A stretch of 64,000 nt of DNA from Chitinophaga sp. Cy-1792 (GCF_011752935.1 NZ_VWWO01000002.1:310001-374000), one strand, 5' to 3'; shown: positions 49,699 through 60,600, numbered from the stretch's first letter. Notes: generated by a model from the sequence alone, not told the origin. Numbers and translations: made by a program.

Positions 49699-51543
49699 AT
49701 GAAAATAAAATATTTAGTACTGGTACTGATAGGGCTTGCCTTCGGAGCTTGTAATAAGCTGGATGTTGCGCCTTTGAATATCATTAAAGACCAGGACATC
49801 TTCACAAATGAAACAGGTGTGACCGCATACCTGGCAAGCATATACGGTACTTTACCGATCGAAGACTTCCAATATCAGCCTAATAATGGTTTCATGAATG
49901 GTGACGGTGGCAGATGGCAGTGCTTTTTCCAGCCGGGTGCTATCTGCGGTGAACTCGCAGGCCCTTATGGCGGTACGGGCGATGCTGCACAGGGCTTCGG
50001 TTTCTGGCCATACGACAAGATCCGTATCGTCAATTATATGCTGACGAATTTCCCTAAATATCAGAAAGCATTTCAAACAGACAAATACAATCAATGGCTG
50101 GGAGAGGCTTATTTCTGCCGTGCCTACCTGTACTTTGCCCTGGTAAAACGTTATGGAGGTATTCCTATCGTGCGTACCCTGCAAAACTATCCTGAGCAAA
50201 GCATTACAGAATTGCAGGTGCCACGTAATAAAGAGCAGGAAGTGTATGATTTCATTGCTTCCGACCTGGATAGTGCTGCCATGCTGATGAGCGCCACCAG
50301 TCCAAGGTCCAGGGCTAACAAATATGTAGCTGCCGCCTATAAATCCCGGGCCATGCTCTATGCCGGTACCATCGCCAAATACGGTGCATCCAACTTTGTA
50401 GATGGTGATGCACGTCAGAAAGGATTTGCAGGTATTCCTGCCGATCAGGCCAACCGCTATTTCCAGGCAGCCTACGATGCGGCAAAACTGGTAGAAGGCC
50501 ACTACAGCCTCTATCGTAAAGCAGATGACAAAATACAGAACTACACTGATCTGTTCCTTGACCAGAGCAGTACTGAAACTATATACGCTAAAGACTATTC
50601 AATTGCCAGTGGTACCCCACACAGCTGGGATGCTACCATGACCTGCCGCCTGATGACCGCAGATGGTTTGTCAAGAGCTTATCCTACCCTTGACCTGGTA
50701 GAGCGTTTTACAGGTCCGTTAAATATTGTGAATGCTGACGGAACGCCTAAACGCTTTACCAACAAGGCGGATATCCTCCAGGGGCTGGAGCCTCGTTTGC
50801 AGGCAACCATCTATTTCCCTGGCGCGACGCTGCGTGGTTATACCTTCGATGCGCAACGTGGTATCTACAAAACATTTGGTGGTAACGCTGCAGATGAAAT
50901 GCCTAATAACATGACCAGCAGCTGGGACCAGCCAGCCAACCTGCTGTTGTCCGGAGACGTAAACCAGCTGTATAATGGTCGCCGTATCGTGGGTCTCACC
51001 GGTATCAAAACCGATGGTGATGACTTAACACGTACAGGCCTTTACGTTAGAAAGTATGTTAACTATAAGGCTGACCAGGCTAGTTGCGGACTTTACCAGA
51101 GTACACAGAGCTGGATCGATATGCGTTATGCAGAAGTATTGCTGAACAGGGCAGAAGCAGCCATGGAACTGGGTACCGCTCCTATGCAGGCAGATGCGCT
51201 GAATGCTATCAATCAGCTGCGCGACAGAGCAGGTGCCACCCTGGCCACCAGCAATATCACCATTGACTCTGTTCGTAACGAACGCTGCAAAGAGCTGGCC
51301 TTCGAACACCATTTATGGTGGGACCTGAGAAGATGGCGTACGGCTGATAAGGAACTGGATAACCGTCGCTTCTATGGACTGTTGCCGTACTATGTCGACA
51401 ATGAAAGTAAGTACATCTTCCTCAAACAGATCGAAACATTCCAGCGTAGCTACAACTTCGAAAAGAAATGGTACTACGAGCCTATTCCGGGTGGTGAATT
51501 AGGTAAGAATCCTAACCTGTTCCCTAATAACCCTGGTTACTAA
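49699..51543 (+). CDS. SusD/RagB glycan-binding lipoprotein (PUL 2)
   Basis: 614 residues. Lipobox FGAC (Cys 19). SusD features: LDVAPLNIIKDQDIFTNETGVTAYLASIYGTL, WLGEAYFCRAYLYFALVKRYGGIPIVR (TPR region), AAYKSRAMLYAGTIAKYG, MRYAEVLLNRAEAAMELG, NERCKELAFEHHLWWDLRRWRTAD and the C-terminal KNPNLFPNNPGY. It binds glycan at the cell surface and hands it to SusC. It is tightly spaced to both neighbours. Confidence 0.95.
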   Translation: MKIKYLVLVLIGLAFGACNKLDVAPLNIIKDQDIFTNETGVTAYLASIYGTLPIEDFQYQPNNGFMNGDGGRWQCFFQPGAICGELAGPYGGTGDAAQGFGFWPYDKIRIVNYMLTNFPKYQKAFQTDKYNQWLGEAYFCRAYLYFALVKRYGGIPIVRTLQNYPEQSITELQVPRNKEQEVYDFIASDLDSAAMLMSATSPRSRANKYVAAAYKSRAMLYAGTIAKYGASNFVDGDARQKGFAGIPADQANRYFQAAYDAAKLVEGHYSLYRKADDKIQNYTDLFLDQSSTETIYAKDYSIASGTPHSWDATMTCRLMTADGLSRAYPTLDLVERFTGPLNIVNADGTPKRFTNKADILQGLEPRLQATIYFPGATLRGYTFDAQRGIYKTFGGNAADEMPNNMTSSWDQPANLLLSGDVNQLYNGRRIVGLTGIKTDGDDLTRTGLYVRKYVNYKADQASCGLYQSTQSWIDMRYAEVLLNRAEAAMELGTAPMQADALNAINQLRDRAGATLATSNITIDSVRNERCKELAFEHHLWWDLRRWRTADKELDNRRFYGLLPYYVDNESKYIFLKQIETFQRSYNFEKKWYYEPIPGGELGKNPNLFPNNPGY

Positions 51544-51563
51544 CAAATTTAAATTTTAAGGTT

Positions 51564-52277
51564 ATGAAGAAAACGATATATAGTCTCCTGGTTGCAGCAG
51601 TGGTTGGTATGGGTTATTCCTGTAAAAAAGTGGATAACTATGCGGGGCCCAATGCGGCGTTTCAGGGCAATGTGATAGATGTAATAACAGGTAAGAACCT
51701 GCTCACAGAAAGTGGTGGTTACGCCGTGCAACTGGATGAACTGAGCTGGAGCAGCACACCTACGCCTTATTATATTCCTGCTAAGCAGGACGGTACATAT
51801 GAAGATACCCGTATCTTCTCTGGTCACTACCGTGTAACGCCAACGCAGGGCGCTTTCTGGCCGCTAACAGATACGACATATATAGATATTGCCGGTAATA
51901 GCAGCCATGATTTTAAAGTAACACCATACCTGGAAATCCAGAATTTTACCTGGAAGCTTTCCGGTACCACGCTGCAGATGACGTTCAACCTTTTCGCACC
52001 GAAATCCGAAGGTATGCCTGATGTCATCGATATACAGCCTTTCGTAAACAATACACCGTTTGTGGGCAGTGGTGCCACTATCTATAACGTATACACGGGG
52101 CCCAATATCAAAACGATCAATGCACCGTATACTGATGTGATAGCGAAAACTACCTATACACTTACAGTGCCTAATCTGCTGAGCGGACGCACGTTCTACG
52201 CCCGTGTAGGCGTTCGCGTGAACGACAGCTACAAAAAGTTTAACTACTCAGAAATAGTCAAGGTGGATGTCCCTTGA
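51564..52277 (+). CDS. DUF3823 lipoprotein (PUL 2)
   Basis: 237 residues. Lipobox GYSC (Cys about 19). Features of DUF3823: NYAGPNAAFQGNVIDVITGKNLLTES, DGTYEDTRIFSGHYRVTPTQGAFWPL and a second Ig-like domain (YTLTVPNLLSGRTFYARVGVRVND). These proteins regularly follow SusD and are thought to be surface glycan-binding components. It lies 20 bp after the susD stop and ends with a GC-rich hairpin. Confidence 0.88.
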   Translation: MKKTIYSLLVAAVVGMGYSCKKVDNYAGPNAAFQGNVIDVITGKNLLTESGGYAVQLDELSWSSTPTPYYIPAKQDGTYEDTRIFSGHYRVTPTQGAFWPLTDTTYIDIAGNSSHDFKVTPYLEIQNFTWKLSGTTLQMTFNLFAPKSEGMPDVIDIQPFVNNTPFVGSGATIYNVYTGPNIKTINAPYTDVIAKTTYTLTVPNLLSGRTFYARVGVRVNDSYKKFNYSEIVKVDVP

Positions 52278-52291
52278 TGGTTCTTCATACC

Positions 52292-52313
52292 AGAGGGGGG
52301 CGTCTGCCCCTCT
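52292..52313 (+). terminator. GC-rich hairpin between DUF3823 and GH43 genes
   Basis: AGAGGGG pairs with CCCCTCT around a short loop; only a weak T-rich run (CTAACTCTTT) follows. It may reduce downstream expression relative to susC/susD rather than stop transcription. Confidence 0.5.
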
Positions 52314-52357
52314 CTAACTCTTTAAGATATTATTCAGCCCAATCAGATTAAAAGAAA

Positions 52358-53317
52358 ATGGAAATGCTTCTGAAGAAAAATTATTTACGGTCACTCATCG
52401 CCGTACCTTTGCTGACGCTGTCTGCCACCTTTGTTTCCAATAATTGCCAGGCACAGAAAAATCCTTTTGTTACCGATATTTATACTGCTGATCCTTCTGC
52501 GCATGTCTGGGCAGATGGCAGATTATATGTATACCCCTCCCATGATGTAGCCCCGCCCCGTGGCTGCGACCTGATGGACCATTACCATGTATATTCCACA
52601 GATGATATGGTACACTGGAAAGATCATGGTGAAATACTGAATTCAAGTCAGGTGCCCTGGGGCCGCAAAGAGGGCGGCTTCATGTGGGCGCCGGACTGTG
52701 CCTACAAAAATGGCGTTTACTATTATTATTTTCCACACCCTAGTGGAACAGAATGGAACAAAACCTGGAAAATAGGTGTGGCTACCAGTACCAAGCCTGC
52801 CAGCGATTTCAAGGTACAGGGCTATATAGAAGGACTGGAGGCTATGATTGATCCGGCGGTATTTACAGATGATGACGGCCAGGTTTATTTCTATTATGGC
52901 GGTGGTGGCAAGTGCATGGGCGGTAAGCTGCAGGATAATATGATGGCCATCGATGGCCAGATGAAACCAATGGAAGGCTTGGTAGACTTCCATGAAGCTT
53001 CGTGGGTGCATAAACGTAATGGCATCTACTATCTTTCCTATTCAGATAACCACGATAAAGACGGAAAACATAACCGCATGTGTTATGCCATGAGTAAGAG
53101 TCCGCTCGGCCCATGGGAATACAAAGGTGTGTATATGGAATCTACCGATAGCTATACCAATCATGGCTCCATTGTAGAATACAAAGGGCAGTGGTATGCA
53201 TTTTATCATAATAGTTCCTTGTCGCACCACGACTGGCTCCGCTCTATCTGTGTAGATAAACTGTACTACAATCCCGATGGCACTATCCAGCTGGTTAAAC
53301 AAACCACGGGTAAGTAG
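52358..53317 (+). CDS. GH43-family glycoside hydrolase (PUL 2)
   Basis: 319 residues with signal peptide ending NCQAQ. Five-bladed propeller pattern: base Asp in TADPSAHVWADGRLYVYPSHD, MWAPDCAYKNGVYYYYFP, pKa modulator Asp in AMIDPAVFTDDDGQVYFYYGG, catalytic acid Glu in VDFHEASWVHKRNGIYYLSYSD, then NHGSIVEYKGQWYAFYHNSSL. GH43 members act on arabinan, xylan, and side chains; several occur in mannan/N-glycan PULs. No carbohydrate-binding module. Confidence 0.92.
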   Translation: MEMLLKKNYLRSLIAVPLLTLSATFVSNNCQAQKNPFVTDIYTADPSAHVWADGRLYVYPSHDVAPPRGCDLMDHYHVYSTDDMVHWKDHGEILNSSQVPWGRKEGGFMWAPDCAYKNGVYYYYFPHPSGTEWNKTWKIGVATSTKPASDFKVQGYIEGLEAMIDPAVFTDDDGQVYFYYGGGGKCMGGKLQDNMMAIDGQMKPMEGLVDFHEASWVHKRNGIYYLSYSDNHDKDGKHNRMCYAMSKSPLGPWEYKGVYMESTDSYTNHGSIVEYKGQWYAFYHNSSLSHHDWLRSICVDKLYYNPDGTIQLVKQTTGK

Positions 53318-53348
53318 TTATTTTCTCTTACCATCTAAATAAAATATT

Positions 53349-54626
53349 GTGAAAATCTATATAACAGCAATATTATTGGTAGCTGCCTGTGGTGTAATTT
53401 CCTGTTCGAAAGGTGGAGGTAATAATCCTTCCGGCGGAACAGGAACAGGTACTACCGATACAACTACAAAAGTGGTCTGGCCATCACCCGCAGGCGATGT
53501 AGTAGGTAAGGTGACCGTAGGTTATCAGGGATGGTTTGCCTGTCCGGGAGATGGTTCCCCCATCAACCTGTGGTGGCACTGGAGTACGGACTGGGGGAAG
53601 TCTCCTTCACCCGCTACGCAGGGGATAAAATCCTGGCCTGACGTCAGCGACTATACGAATATCTTTCCTACTGCCTTCGCCAATTTAGGTAATGGCAAGC
53701 CGGCATCACTGTACTCCTCCTATAGTGAACAAACAGTGATGGTGCAGTTTTCCTGGATGCAGCAATATGGTATAGATGTAGCGGCATTGCAGCGTTTCAA
53801 TCCCAGTGGTATAGAAGGCCCTGTAAGGGATTCTATGGCCGCAAAGGTGCGCAGGGCAGCAGAGAAATATAACCGCAAGTTTTATATCATGTATGATGTC
53901 AGCGGCTGGACGAATATGCAATCAGAGATAAAGGCCGACTGGACGAATAAGATGAAGGCATATACGCAATCCTCTGCCTATGCCATGCAGAATAACAAAC
54001 CGGTGGTATGTATCTGGGGGTTTGGGTTTAGCGATGAAAATCATACCTGGTCCGCAGATGTATGCCTGGATGTGATTAAATGGTTTAAATCGCAGGGCTG
54101 CTATGTGATTGGTGGTGTACCGACACACTGGCGGGATCAGACCAGCGACAGCCGTTTCGGCTATATGGATGTCTACAAAGCATTTAATATGTTGTCGCCC
54201 TGGATGGTGGGCCGTATCGGTAAGGTTTCCGAGTCAGATAATTTCCTGACACAGGTCAACAAGCCTGATCTCGCCTTTTGCAAAGCCAATGGTATCGATT
54301 ATCAGCCTTGCATATTGCCGGGCGACTTACAGGAGCACCAGCGTGTACATGGCGACTTTATGTGGCGGCAGTTTTACAATATGACACAGTTGGGTTGCCA
54401 GGGCATTTATATTTCCATGTACGATGAATATAACGAAGGTAATCAGATTGCCAAGACGGCGGCTACCGCTATGGATGCGCCGGCAGGAGCAGGATTTGTA
54501 ACATTGGATGAAGATGGAACAGCCTGTTCAGCAGATTATTACCTGCGTTTGACCAGGGATGGCGGGAAGATGTTTAAGAACCAATTAACGCTGACGGCTA
54601 CACGACCAACAGCGCCAGTAGAATAG
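53349..54626 (+). CDS. GH71/99-like glycoside hydrolase 2, surface lipoprotein (PUL 2)
   Basis: 425 residues, GTG start, lipobox VISC (Cys 19) followed by a Gly/Thr-rich linker. Core motifs parallel the 45-kb gene: VTVGYQGWFACPGDGSPINLWWHW, VMVQFSWMQQYGIDVAALQRF, FYIMYDVSGW, PVVCIWGFGFSDE, VIGGVPTHWRD, YISMYDEYNEGNQIAK (EYNE pair). It is thus a lipid-anchored, probably surface-exposed paralogue of the soluble enzyme, a split typical of PULs where one enzyme cuts outside and another in the periplasm. Confidence 0.82.
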   Translation: MKIYITAILLVAACGVISCSKGGGNNPSGGTGTGTTDTTTKVVWPSPAGDVVGKVTVGYQGWFACPGDGSPINLWWHWSTDWGKSPSPATQGIKSWPDVSDYTNIFPTAFANLGNGKPASLYSSYSEQTVMVQFSWMQQYGIDVAALQRFNPSGIEGPVRDSMAAKVRRAAEKYNRKFYIMYDVSGWTNMQSEIKADWTNKMKAYTQSSAYAMQNNKPVVCIWGFGFSDENHTWSADVCLDVIKWFKSQGCYVIGGVPTHWRDQTSDSRFGYMDVYKAFNMLSPWMVGRIGKVSESDNFLTQVNKPDLAFCKANGIDYQPCILPGDLQEHQRVHGDFMWRQFYNMTQLGCQGIYISMYDEYNEGNQIAKTAATAMDAPAGAGFVTLDEDGTACSADYYLRLTRDGGKMFKNQLTLTATRPTAPVE

Positions 54627-54645
54627 CTGTCAGATATAATAGTTT

Positions 54646-56883
54646 ATGAAGAAAAAAATATTTATTACCTGTGCGGCTGCCATGGTAAGCTATGGCGCCA
54701 CTTATGCGCAGCAGGATGTATTATCCTATGTACACCCGGAGATAGGCGGAGTAGGCACTTTGCTGGAGCCTACGCGCCCAACGATGCAGTTACCAAATGA
54801 GATGATGCGTATGACGCCGGTACGTGCCGATTACCTGGACGATCAGATCAGCAGCTTTCCGCTGTTGCTGGTATCGCACAGGCTGGGGCAGGTGTTTGCC
54901 ATGAAGCCCAACAACGATCAGCAATTGAGTGAGTCATCCTATAATACCCGTTTAGCATATGACCAGGGGGCAGAACAACGAGCTCCCTGGCATTACTATA
55001 CTAACCTGGTAGAAAAAGATATCACCGTAGATTATACCGTAGGAAAGAAAGTAGGATTTTTCCGTTTTACGTTTCCTGCCGGAAGTCCGAAGCGATTACT
55101 GTTTAACACGTATTATGGCGGCCGCAACTGGTGGCGGTTCGACAATGACAGCACCATAACAGGTATGCAGGTATACCAGGTAGAGGAGGGGCATCAGTCT
55201 ATACCCGTATATGTTTACGGGCGTTTTAACAAGGCGGCCAAAGCGGGCGGATTTACTAACGGTAACGCCACTACGCAGCAGCAGGTAGAAGGAGAAAAGG
55301 CAAAAGCCTGGGTATCTTTTGATGGTGCGGATAATGTGGTAGAGATGGGATATGCAGTCTCTTTTATCAGCGAGGCACAGGCAAAGCAGAACTTTCTGAA
55401 TGAATTGGGAAGCGGTCAGACCTTTGAGCAGGTGGAAACCACTGCTAAAGCGGCCTGGCAGGATGTGATGGGGCAGATACAGGTAGAAGGCGGAACGCCC
55501 GATCAGCGCAGAAGTTTTTATACCGCCCTTTACCGTTGCTATGAGCGTATGGTGAATATCTCTGAAGATGGTAAATATTACAGCGGATATGATAACAAGG
55601 TACATACCGACAATCGTCCTTTTTATGTAGATGATTGGGTATGGGATACCTATCTGGCCTTACATCCGCTGCGTACCATCCTGCGTCCGGAGCGGGAGCA
55701 GGACATGCTGCAGTCGTACGTGCGTATGTATGAGCAAAGTGGTTGGATGCCAACGTTTCCGGTAATCTTCGGGGACCATGCCTGTATGAATGGTTTCCAT
55801 TCTTCTGTGATGGTACTCGATGCCTACAGGAAGGGGTTGAAAAACTTTGATGTAGCAAAGGCTTATGAAGGTATGCGCAAGAATGCCACAGATGCAACGA
55901 TGCTGCCATGGCGTAACGGTCCTAAAACCACGCTGGACGACTTCTATCATGAGCGCCATTATTTCCCGGCGCTGAAATCAGGTGAGAAAGATCCGGTGAA
56001 GGAAGTACATCCGTTTGAGAAGCGTCAGGCCGTGGCGGTGACGCTGGGAGGAGCCTACGACGACTGGGCTGTGGGCCAGCTGGCGGACGATCTGGGTAAG
56101 ACAGCCGATGCGAAGACATTTAATGCACGTGGACAAAATTATCAATACCTCTGGAATGCTGACCGTCAGTTTTTCCTGCCTAAAGACAGTGCTGGTCATT
56201 GGATTCAGATAGACCCGGTATTCGATGGCGGTATGGGTGGCCGCGAATACTACGATGAAAACAATGGCTGGACGTATATGTGGCAGGTACAGCAGGATAT
56301 TCCTGGTCTGATAAAGCTGATGAACGGTAAAGAAGGCTTTGAAAAACGACTGGATCAGCTATTCCGGGAGGGATTGGGTAGAAGCAGGTATGAGTTCTGG
56401 GCTAAGTTTCCGGATGCTACCGGCTTAGTGGGCCAGTATTCGATGGGGAACGAACCCAGTTTCTTCATTCCTTACCTGTACAACTATACGAAATCGCCAT
56501 GGAAGGCGCAGCAGCGTATCCGTTTGTTGTTAAAGACCTGGTTTGATGATAATATTTTTGGTATCCCGGGAGATGAAGACGGAGGAGGTATGTCTGCCTT
56601 TGTAGTATTCTCGTCTATGGGATTCTATCCGATGACACCTGGTGTGCCCCGGTATACGATCGGGAGTCCGGTATTTTCCAGGGTGACAGTGCACCTTAGC
56701 GGTGGCAAAGACTTTACGGTAATAGCCAATGGCTGTTCTGAGGTGAATAAATATATACAGTCTGCCAAACTGAATGGCGTGGCTATAAATACGCCGTGGT
56801 TTACGCATATGCAGCTGATGAATGGCGGCACGCTGGAGCTGGAGATGGGCAGCAAGCCTAATAAGAGCTGGGGGATAGAGTAA
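54646..56883 (+). CDS. GH92 family alpha-mannosidase (PUL 2)
   Basis: 745 residues. Signal peptide MKKKIFITCAAAMVSYGATYAQ. GH92 features: N-terminal beta-sandwich with VHPEIGGVGTLLEPTRPTMQLPNEMM, LFNTYYGGRNWWRF, catalytic (alpha/alpha)6 domain starting RRSFYTALYRCYERMVN, DWVWDTYLALHPLR, MNGFHSSVMVLDAYRKGL, YDDWAVGQLADDLG, NEPSFFIPYLYNYTKSPWKAQ, IPGDEDGGGMSAFVVFSSMGFYPMTPG (acid and calcium-region motif). GH92 enzymes are Ca2+-dependent exo-alpha-mannosidases. It is the strongest evidence that PUL 2 handles alpha-mannose-containing glycans. Confidence 0.95.
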   Translation: MKKKIFITCAAAMVSYGATYAQQDVLSYVHPEIGGVGTLLEPTRPTMQLPNEMMRMTPVRADYLDDQISSFPLLLVSHRLGQVFAMKPNNDQQLSESSYNTRLAYDQGAEQRAPWHYYTNLVEKDITVDYTVGKKVGFFRFTFPAGSPKRLLFNTYYGGRNWWRFDNDSTITGMQVYQVEEGHQSIPVYVYGRFNKAAKAGGFTNGNATTQQQVEGEKAKAWVSFDGADNVVEMGYAVSFISEAQAKQNFLNELGSGQTFEQVETTAKAAWQDVMGQIQVEGGTPDQRRSFYTALYRCYERMVNISEDGKYYSGYDNKVHTDNRPFYVDDWVWDTYLALHPLRTILRPEREQDMLQSYVRMYEQSGWMPTFPVIFGDHACMNGFHSSVMVLDAYRKGLKNFDVAKAYEGMRKNATDATMLPWRNGPKTTLDDFYHERHYFPALKSGEKDPVKEVHPFEKRQAVAVTLGGAYDDWAVGQLADDLGKTADAKTFNARGQNYQYLWNADRQFFLPKDSAGHWIQIDPVFDGGMGGREYYDENNGWTYMWQVQQDIPGLIKLMNGKEGFEKRLDQLFREGLGRSRYEFWAKFPDATGLVGQYSMGNEPSFFIPYLYNYTKSPWKAQQRIRLLLKTWFDDNIFGIPGDEDGGGMSAFVVFSSMGFYPMTPGVPRYTIGSPVFSRVTVHLSGGKDFTVIANGCSEVNKYIQSAKLNGVAINTPWFTHMQLMNGGTLELEMGSKPNKSWGIE

Positions 56884-56904
56884 GCGGTTATCATCATTAA
56901 CAAC

Positions 56905-56949
56905 ATAACAAAGGCCTCTTTCTACTTAGTAGAAAGAGGCTTTTGTTAT
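56905..56949 (+). terminator. Intrinsic terminator of PUL 2
   Basis: ATAACA..AGGCCTCTTTCTAC pairs with GTAGAAAGAGGC..TGTTAT around TTA, with TTTT within the 3' arm. 21 bp after the GH92 stop. Confidence 0.85.
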
Positions 56950-57639
56950 TACTTGAATTGGCGTTGATACCGTGTGCGTAGAATCATGATAATTTAAATA
57001 GCTGTAATCTGTTACTGGCGGGCGTTCTGATGAGTTTGTCAGGATAGTTTTATATAGCTGATTTTTATGTAAATGGTTGATTTTCAATTGTTATTATTTT
57101 TTATTGGAATCGATTGTTATTTTAATAAATGGTAAGATAGTATAATTAATTATTAAAATAGTATCATTTTGGATATTCAAAATTTACTTGATTTGTGGAA
57201 TAATGCAAACGATTGCAATAGTTACTGTAAGAACAACCAAAATGCGACACTATAGCGAACCTATACTGTTTAATGAATAGTGAACTAATGAAACTACAGA
57301 TTGACTGAATGATCCCGAAGGAGAGAGCTGACTAATAGCACTTAGCAAGATACATGATGGCCACCTTTTGTACTGAGACGGTGGTTTTCCTGACAATTCT
57401 TGAAGTATTAACAAAGAAATCCACGAATGAAATTGATATGTAAGGCGAAAGCACGCGTCCTTGCATAATGGCCTTTTATTTTTTATTTCCACGGAATATG
57501 AAGATCAGACTACGTCTTACGGGGCGAAGCGGATACTTATTTTCCTATACCGACATCACCCAAAACCAGAACCAACAAAGGAGCAGCGGATAATCCCGCC
57601 TTTATTTTTTTCGCAAACCAAAAGCTAAATCGGAATTTC
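56950..57639. other. Intergenic region between PUL 2 and PUL 3
   Basis: 690 bp without a supported gene. The 57060-57200 part is very AT-rich; a LacI-type palindrome is at 57204. An 80-codon open frame on the minus strand (57250-57492) has no family likeness. The long leader probably contains the susC promoter, but no strong -33/-7 pair is evident. Confidence 0.6.
57204..57217. promoter_or_regulatory. Candidate LacI-type operator upstream of PUL 3
   Basis: TGCAAACGATTGCA differs by one base from the perfect palindrome TGCAAACGTTTGCA, the form typical of LacI-family sites with a central CG. A TTTG at 57192-57195 could be a -33 element. No LacI gene is in the window. Confidence 0.35.
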
Positions 57640-60600
57640 ATGATTAGAAACTTATGCAAAAATGCTTACGTACTGTTGCTGCTTCTGCCACACTTTACAT
57701 CGGCAAAAAGTAGTACAGTCAAAGGTTTTATGCCAGGGGACCTGCACAACAACTATTCTTCCAATCTATCACGTGAACGTATACACGTAGAAAAATTATT
57801 ATCACTGGAACGACTACACGAAAATGAGTTGCTGGCAGATAAAGAAATAAAAGGAAAAGTAACGGATAGCAGCGGCGTTGCGATTCCGGGCGTAACGATT
57901 GTGGTGAAGAACAAACCTTCAACAGGTACCACCACGGATATTAATGGCCGCTACATACTGATGGTGCCGGAAAATGCCACCATTGTATTTACCATGATGG
58001 GCTTTGAGCCAAAGGAAGTACATATCACTAACCAGTCGGCGGTGAATATGGTAATGAAACCTTCTACCAACAACCTGAATGAAACGGTCATCGTAGCATA
58101 CGGCACACAGAAACGAAAAGAAGTAGTAGGTTCTGTTACCACGATTAGCGTGTCTGATCTGAAAGTGCCTTCCAGTAACCTGACCACCGCACTGGCGGGC
58201 AGGGCAGCGGGGCTGATTGCTTTTCAGCGTAGCGGCGAGCCGGGAGCGGATAACGCCAACTTCTTTGTACGCGGTGTTACCACCTTCGGTTACAAACAGG
58301 ACCCGCTGATACTTATTGATGGCGTGGAGCTTTCCACCGAAGACCTCGCGCGGCTTCGCCCGGATGATATCGAGAGTTTTTCCATCATGAAGGATGCTAC
58401 CTCCACTGCTTTGTATGGTGCACGTGGCGCCAATGGCGTTATCCTTGTAACCACCAAACGTGGTAAAGTAGGGCCGGCGAAAGTAAATTTCCGTGCTGAA
58501 AATTCCGTTTCAGCGCCAACAAAAAATATCAAGTTCGCCGATGGTGTTACCTATATGAAGCTGGCCAATGAAGCACAGCAGACCAGGAACCCGAGTCTGG
58601 GAGAAGTATACCCGGAAGATAAGATCCGGGCAACAGCAGCCGGTGATGATCCTATTTACTATCCGAATGTTGACTGGCAGGAGATGCTGTTCAAGAAATA
58701 TGCAGTGAACCAGCGTGTCAACCTCAACGTTAGCGGTGGCGGCGGGGTAGCCAGGTATTTTGTATCGGGCTCCTATACCAATGACCAGGGGGTATTGAAA
58801 GTAGATAAACAGAGTAACTTCAACTCCAATATCAATATTAAACGCTATACACTACGTGCAAACGTAGACGTGGATTTAACCAAATCAACCCTGCTGACGA
58901 TTCGTACCAACGGTAACTTTGATGATTATCGCGGCCCGCTGGGAAGTAGTACCACCGCTGGTGGTTCGTGGATGTACCGAATGGTTATGCACTCCAACCC
59001 GGTAAGGTTTCCTGCCTATTATCCAAAAGATGCAGCACACAGCTATGTGAACCATATTCTTTTTGGTAACTATGGTACAGACGATAATCCTTTTGTTGGT
59101 CCGAACTACAGCAATCCATATGCAGAGATGGTTCGCGGGTATAAAGATGAATCCAGGTCTTTCATGACCGCCCAGGCGGAACTGAAGCAGGGACTCGATT
59201 TCATCCTGAAGGGTCTTACTTTCAGAACGATGTTCAACGTTAACCGTACTTCCAACTTTTATGTATCCAGGTATTATAATCCCTTCTACTACAATGCTGT
59301 TGGTTACGATCCTGCTACCAAAACCTATCAGTTACAGGAGCTGAACCCTAATACCGCAACGGAGTACCTGAACTTTGGATCTGGTATATCCGACAACAGC
59401 GGTCTGAAATCTGTATTCTACTGGGAGAGTTCATTGATGTATAATACTGCGGTTGGCAAGCATAATTTCAGTGGAATGCTGATCAATGTAATGCGTAGCA
59501 GTGCCAATCCGTTGGGCGGTTCGCTGCTGAAAACAATGCCTTCCAGGAACTCAGGCTTGTCGGGCCGTATTACGTATAACTACGATTCTCGTTATTTTGC
59601 CGAGTTCAACTTTGGTTATAACGGTTCAGAAAAATTTGATGCTTCGCACAGATTTGGCTTCTTCCCGTCTGCAGGAGCTGCCTGGACGATCTCCAACGAA
59701 AACTTCTTCAAGGAATCTTCCCTGGGAACATGGATTACAAACCTGAAGCTCCGTGGAACATACGGCCTGGTTGGTAATGACGCCATCGGTGATGAAAGCG
59801 ACCGGTTCTTTTATATGTCTACCACCAACGCAAATGACGCCACCAAGGGTGCTACTTTTGGTACAGACAGGACCTATACCAAAAATGGTTACAGCGTTAC
59901 ACGTTATCCAAACCCGGACGTAACCTGGGAGAAGTCATACCAGGGTAACCTGGCACTGGAATTAAGTATCAAGGATAAGCTCACTTTTACCGGTGAAATT
60001 TACAATTATCATCGTAAGGATATCCTCATGCCCCGTGCCGACCTGCCAAGTACCATGGGATTACAATCTGTTCCCAAAGCCAACATCGGTGAGGCTATCA
60101 GCAAAGGGGTAGATCTCTCGCTGAACTACGACCAGCATTATAAAGACAGCTGGTTCCAGTTGATGGCGAATCTGACCTTTGCCCAGGGTAGGTATTCAAG
60201 GTATGAAGAACCGGAATACCTGGGTAGTGAAAGGTACCGTTCCAAGGTGGGGCAGTCTGTAACACAGGGCTATGGCTATATTGCTGAACGCTTATTCGTA
60301 GACGATAAGGAAGCAGCGAACGCTCCAAAACAAAATTTTGGCAATTATGGCGGAGGTGATATCAAATACCTGGACGTAAATAAAGACGGACAGATTACCG
60401 AGGCAGACAAAGTGCCTATCGGGTTTCCTACTACTCCTGAAATTGTGTATGGCTTTGGTTTTTCAGCCGGATACAAAAACTGGGATATCTCCGCATTCTT
60501 CCAGGGTGTGGGCCGTGAATCTTTCTTTATCGATGCCGACTCCACTGCTCCTTTTGTAGGAGAAACGCAGCTGATGCAGGCTTATGCCGATAGTCACTGG

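Noticed and set aside
57250..57492. 80-codon frame on the minus strand between PUL 2 and PUL 3
   Set aside because: No family likeness, no promoter or ribosome site, atypical composition.
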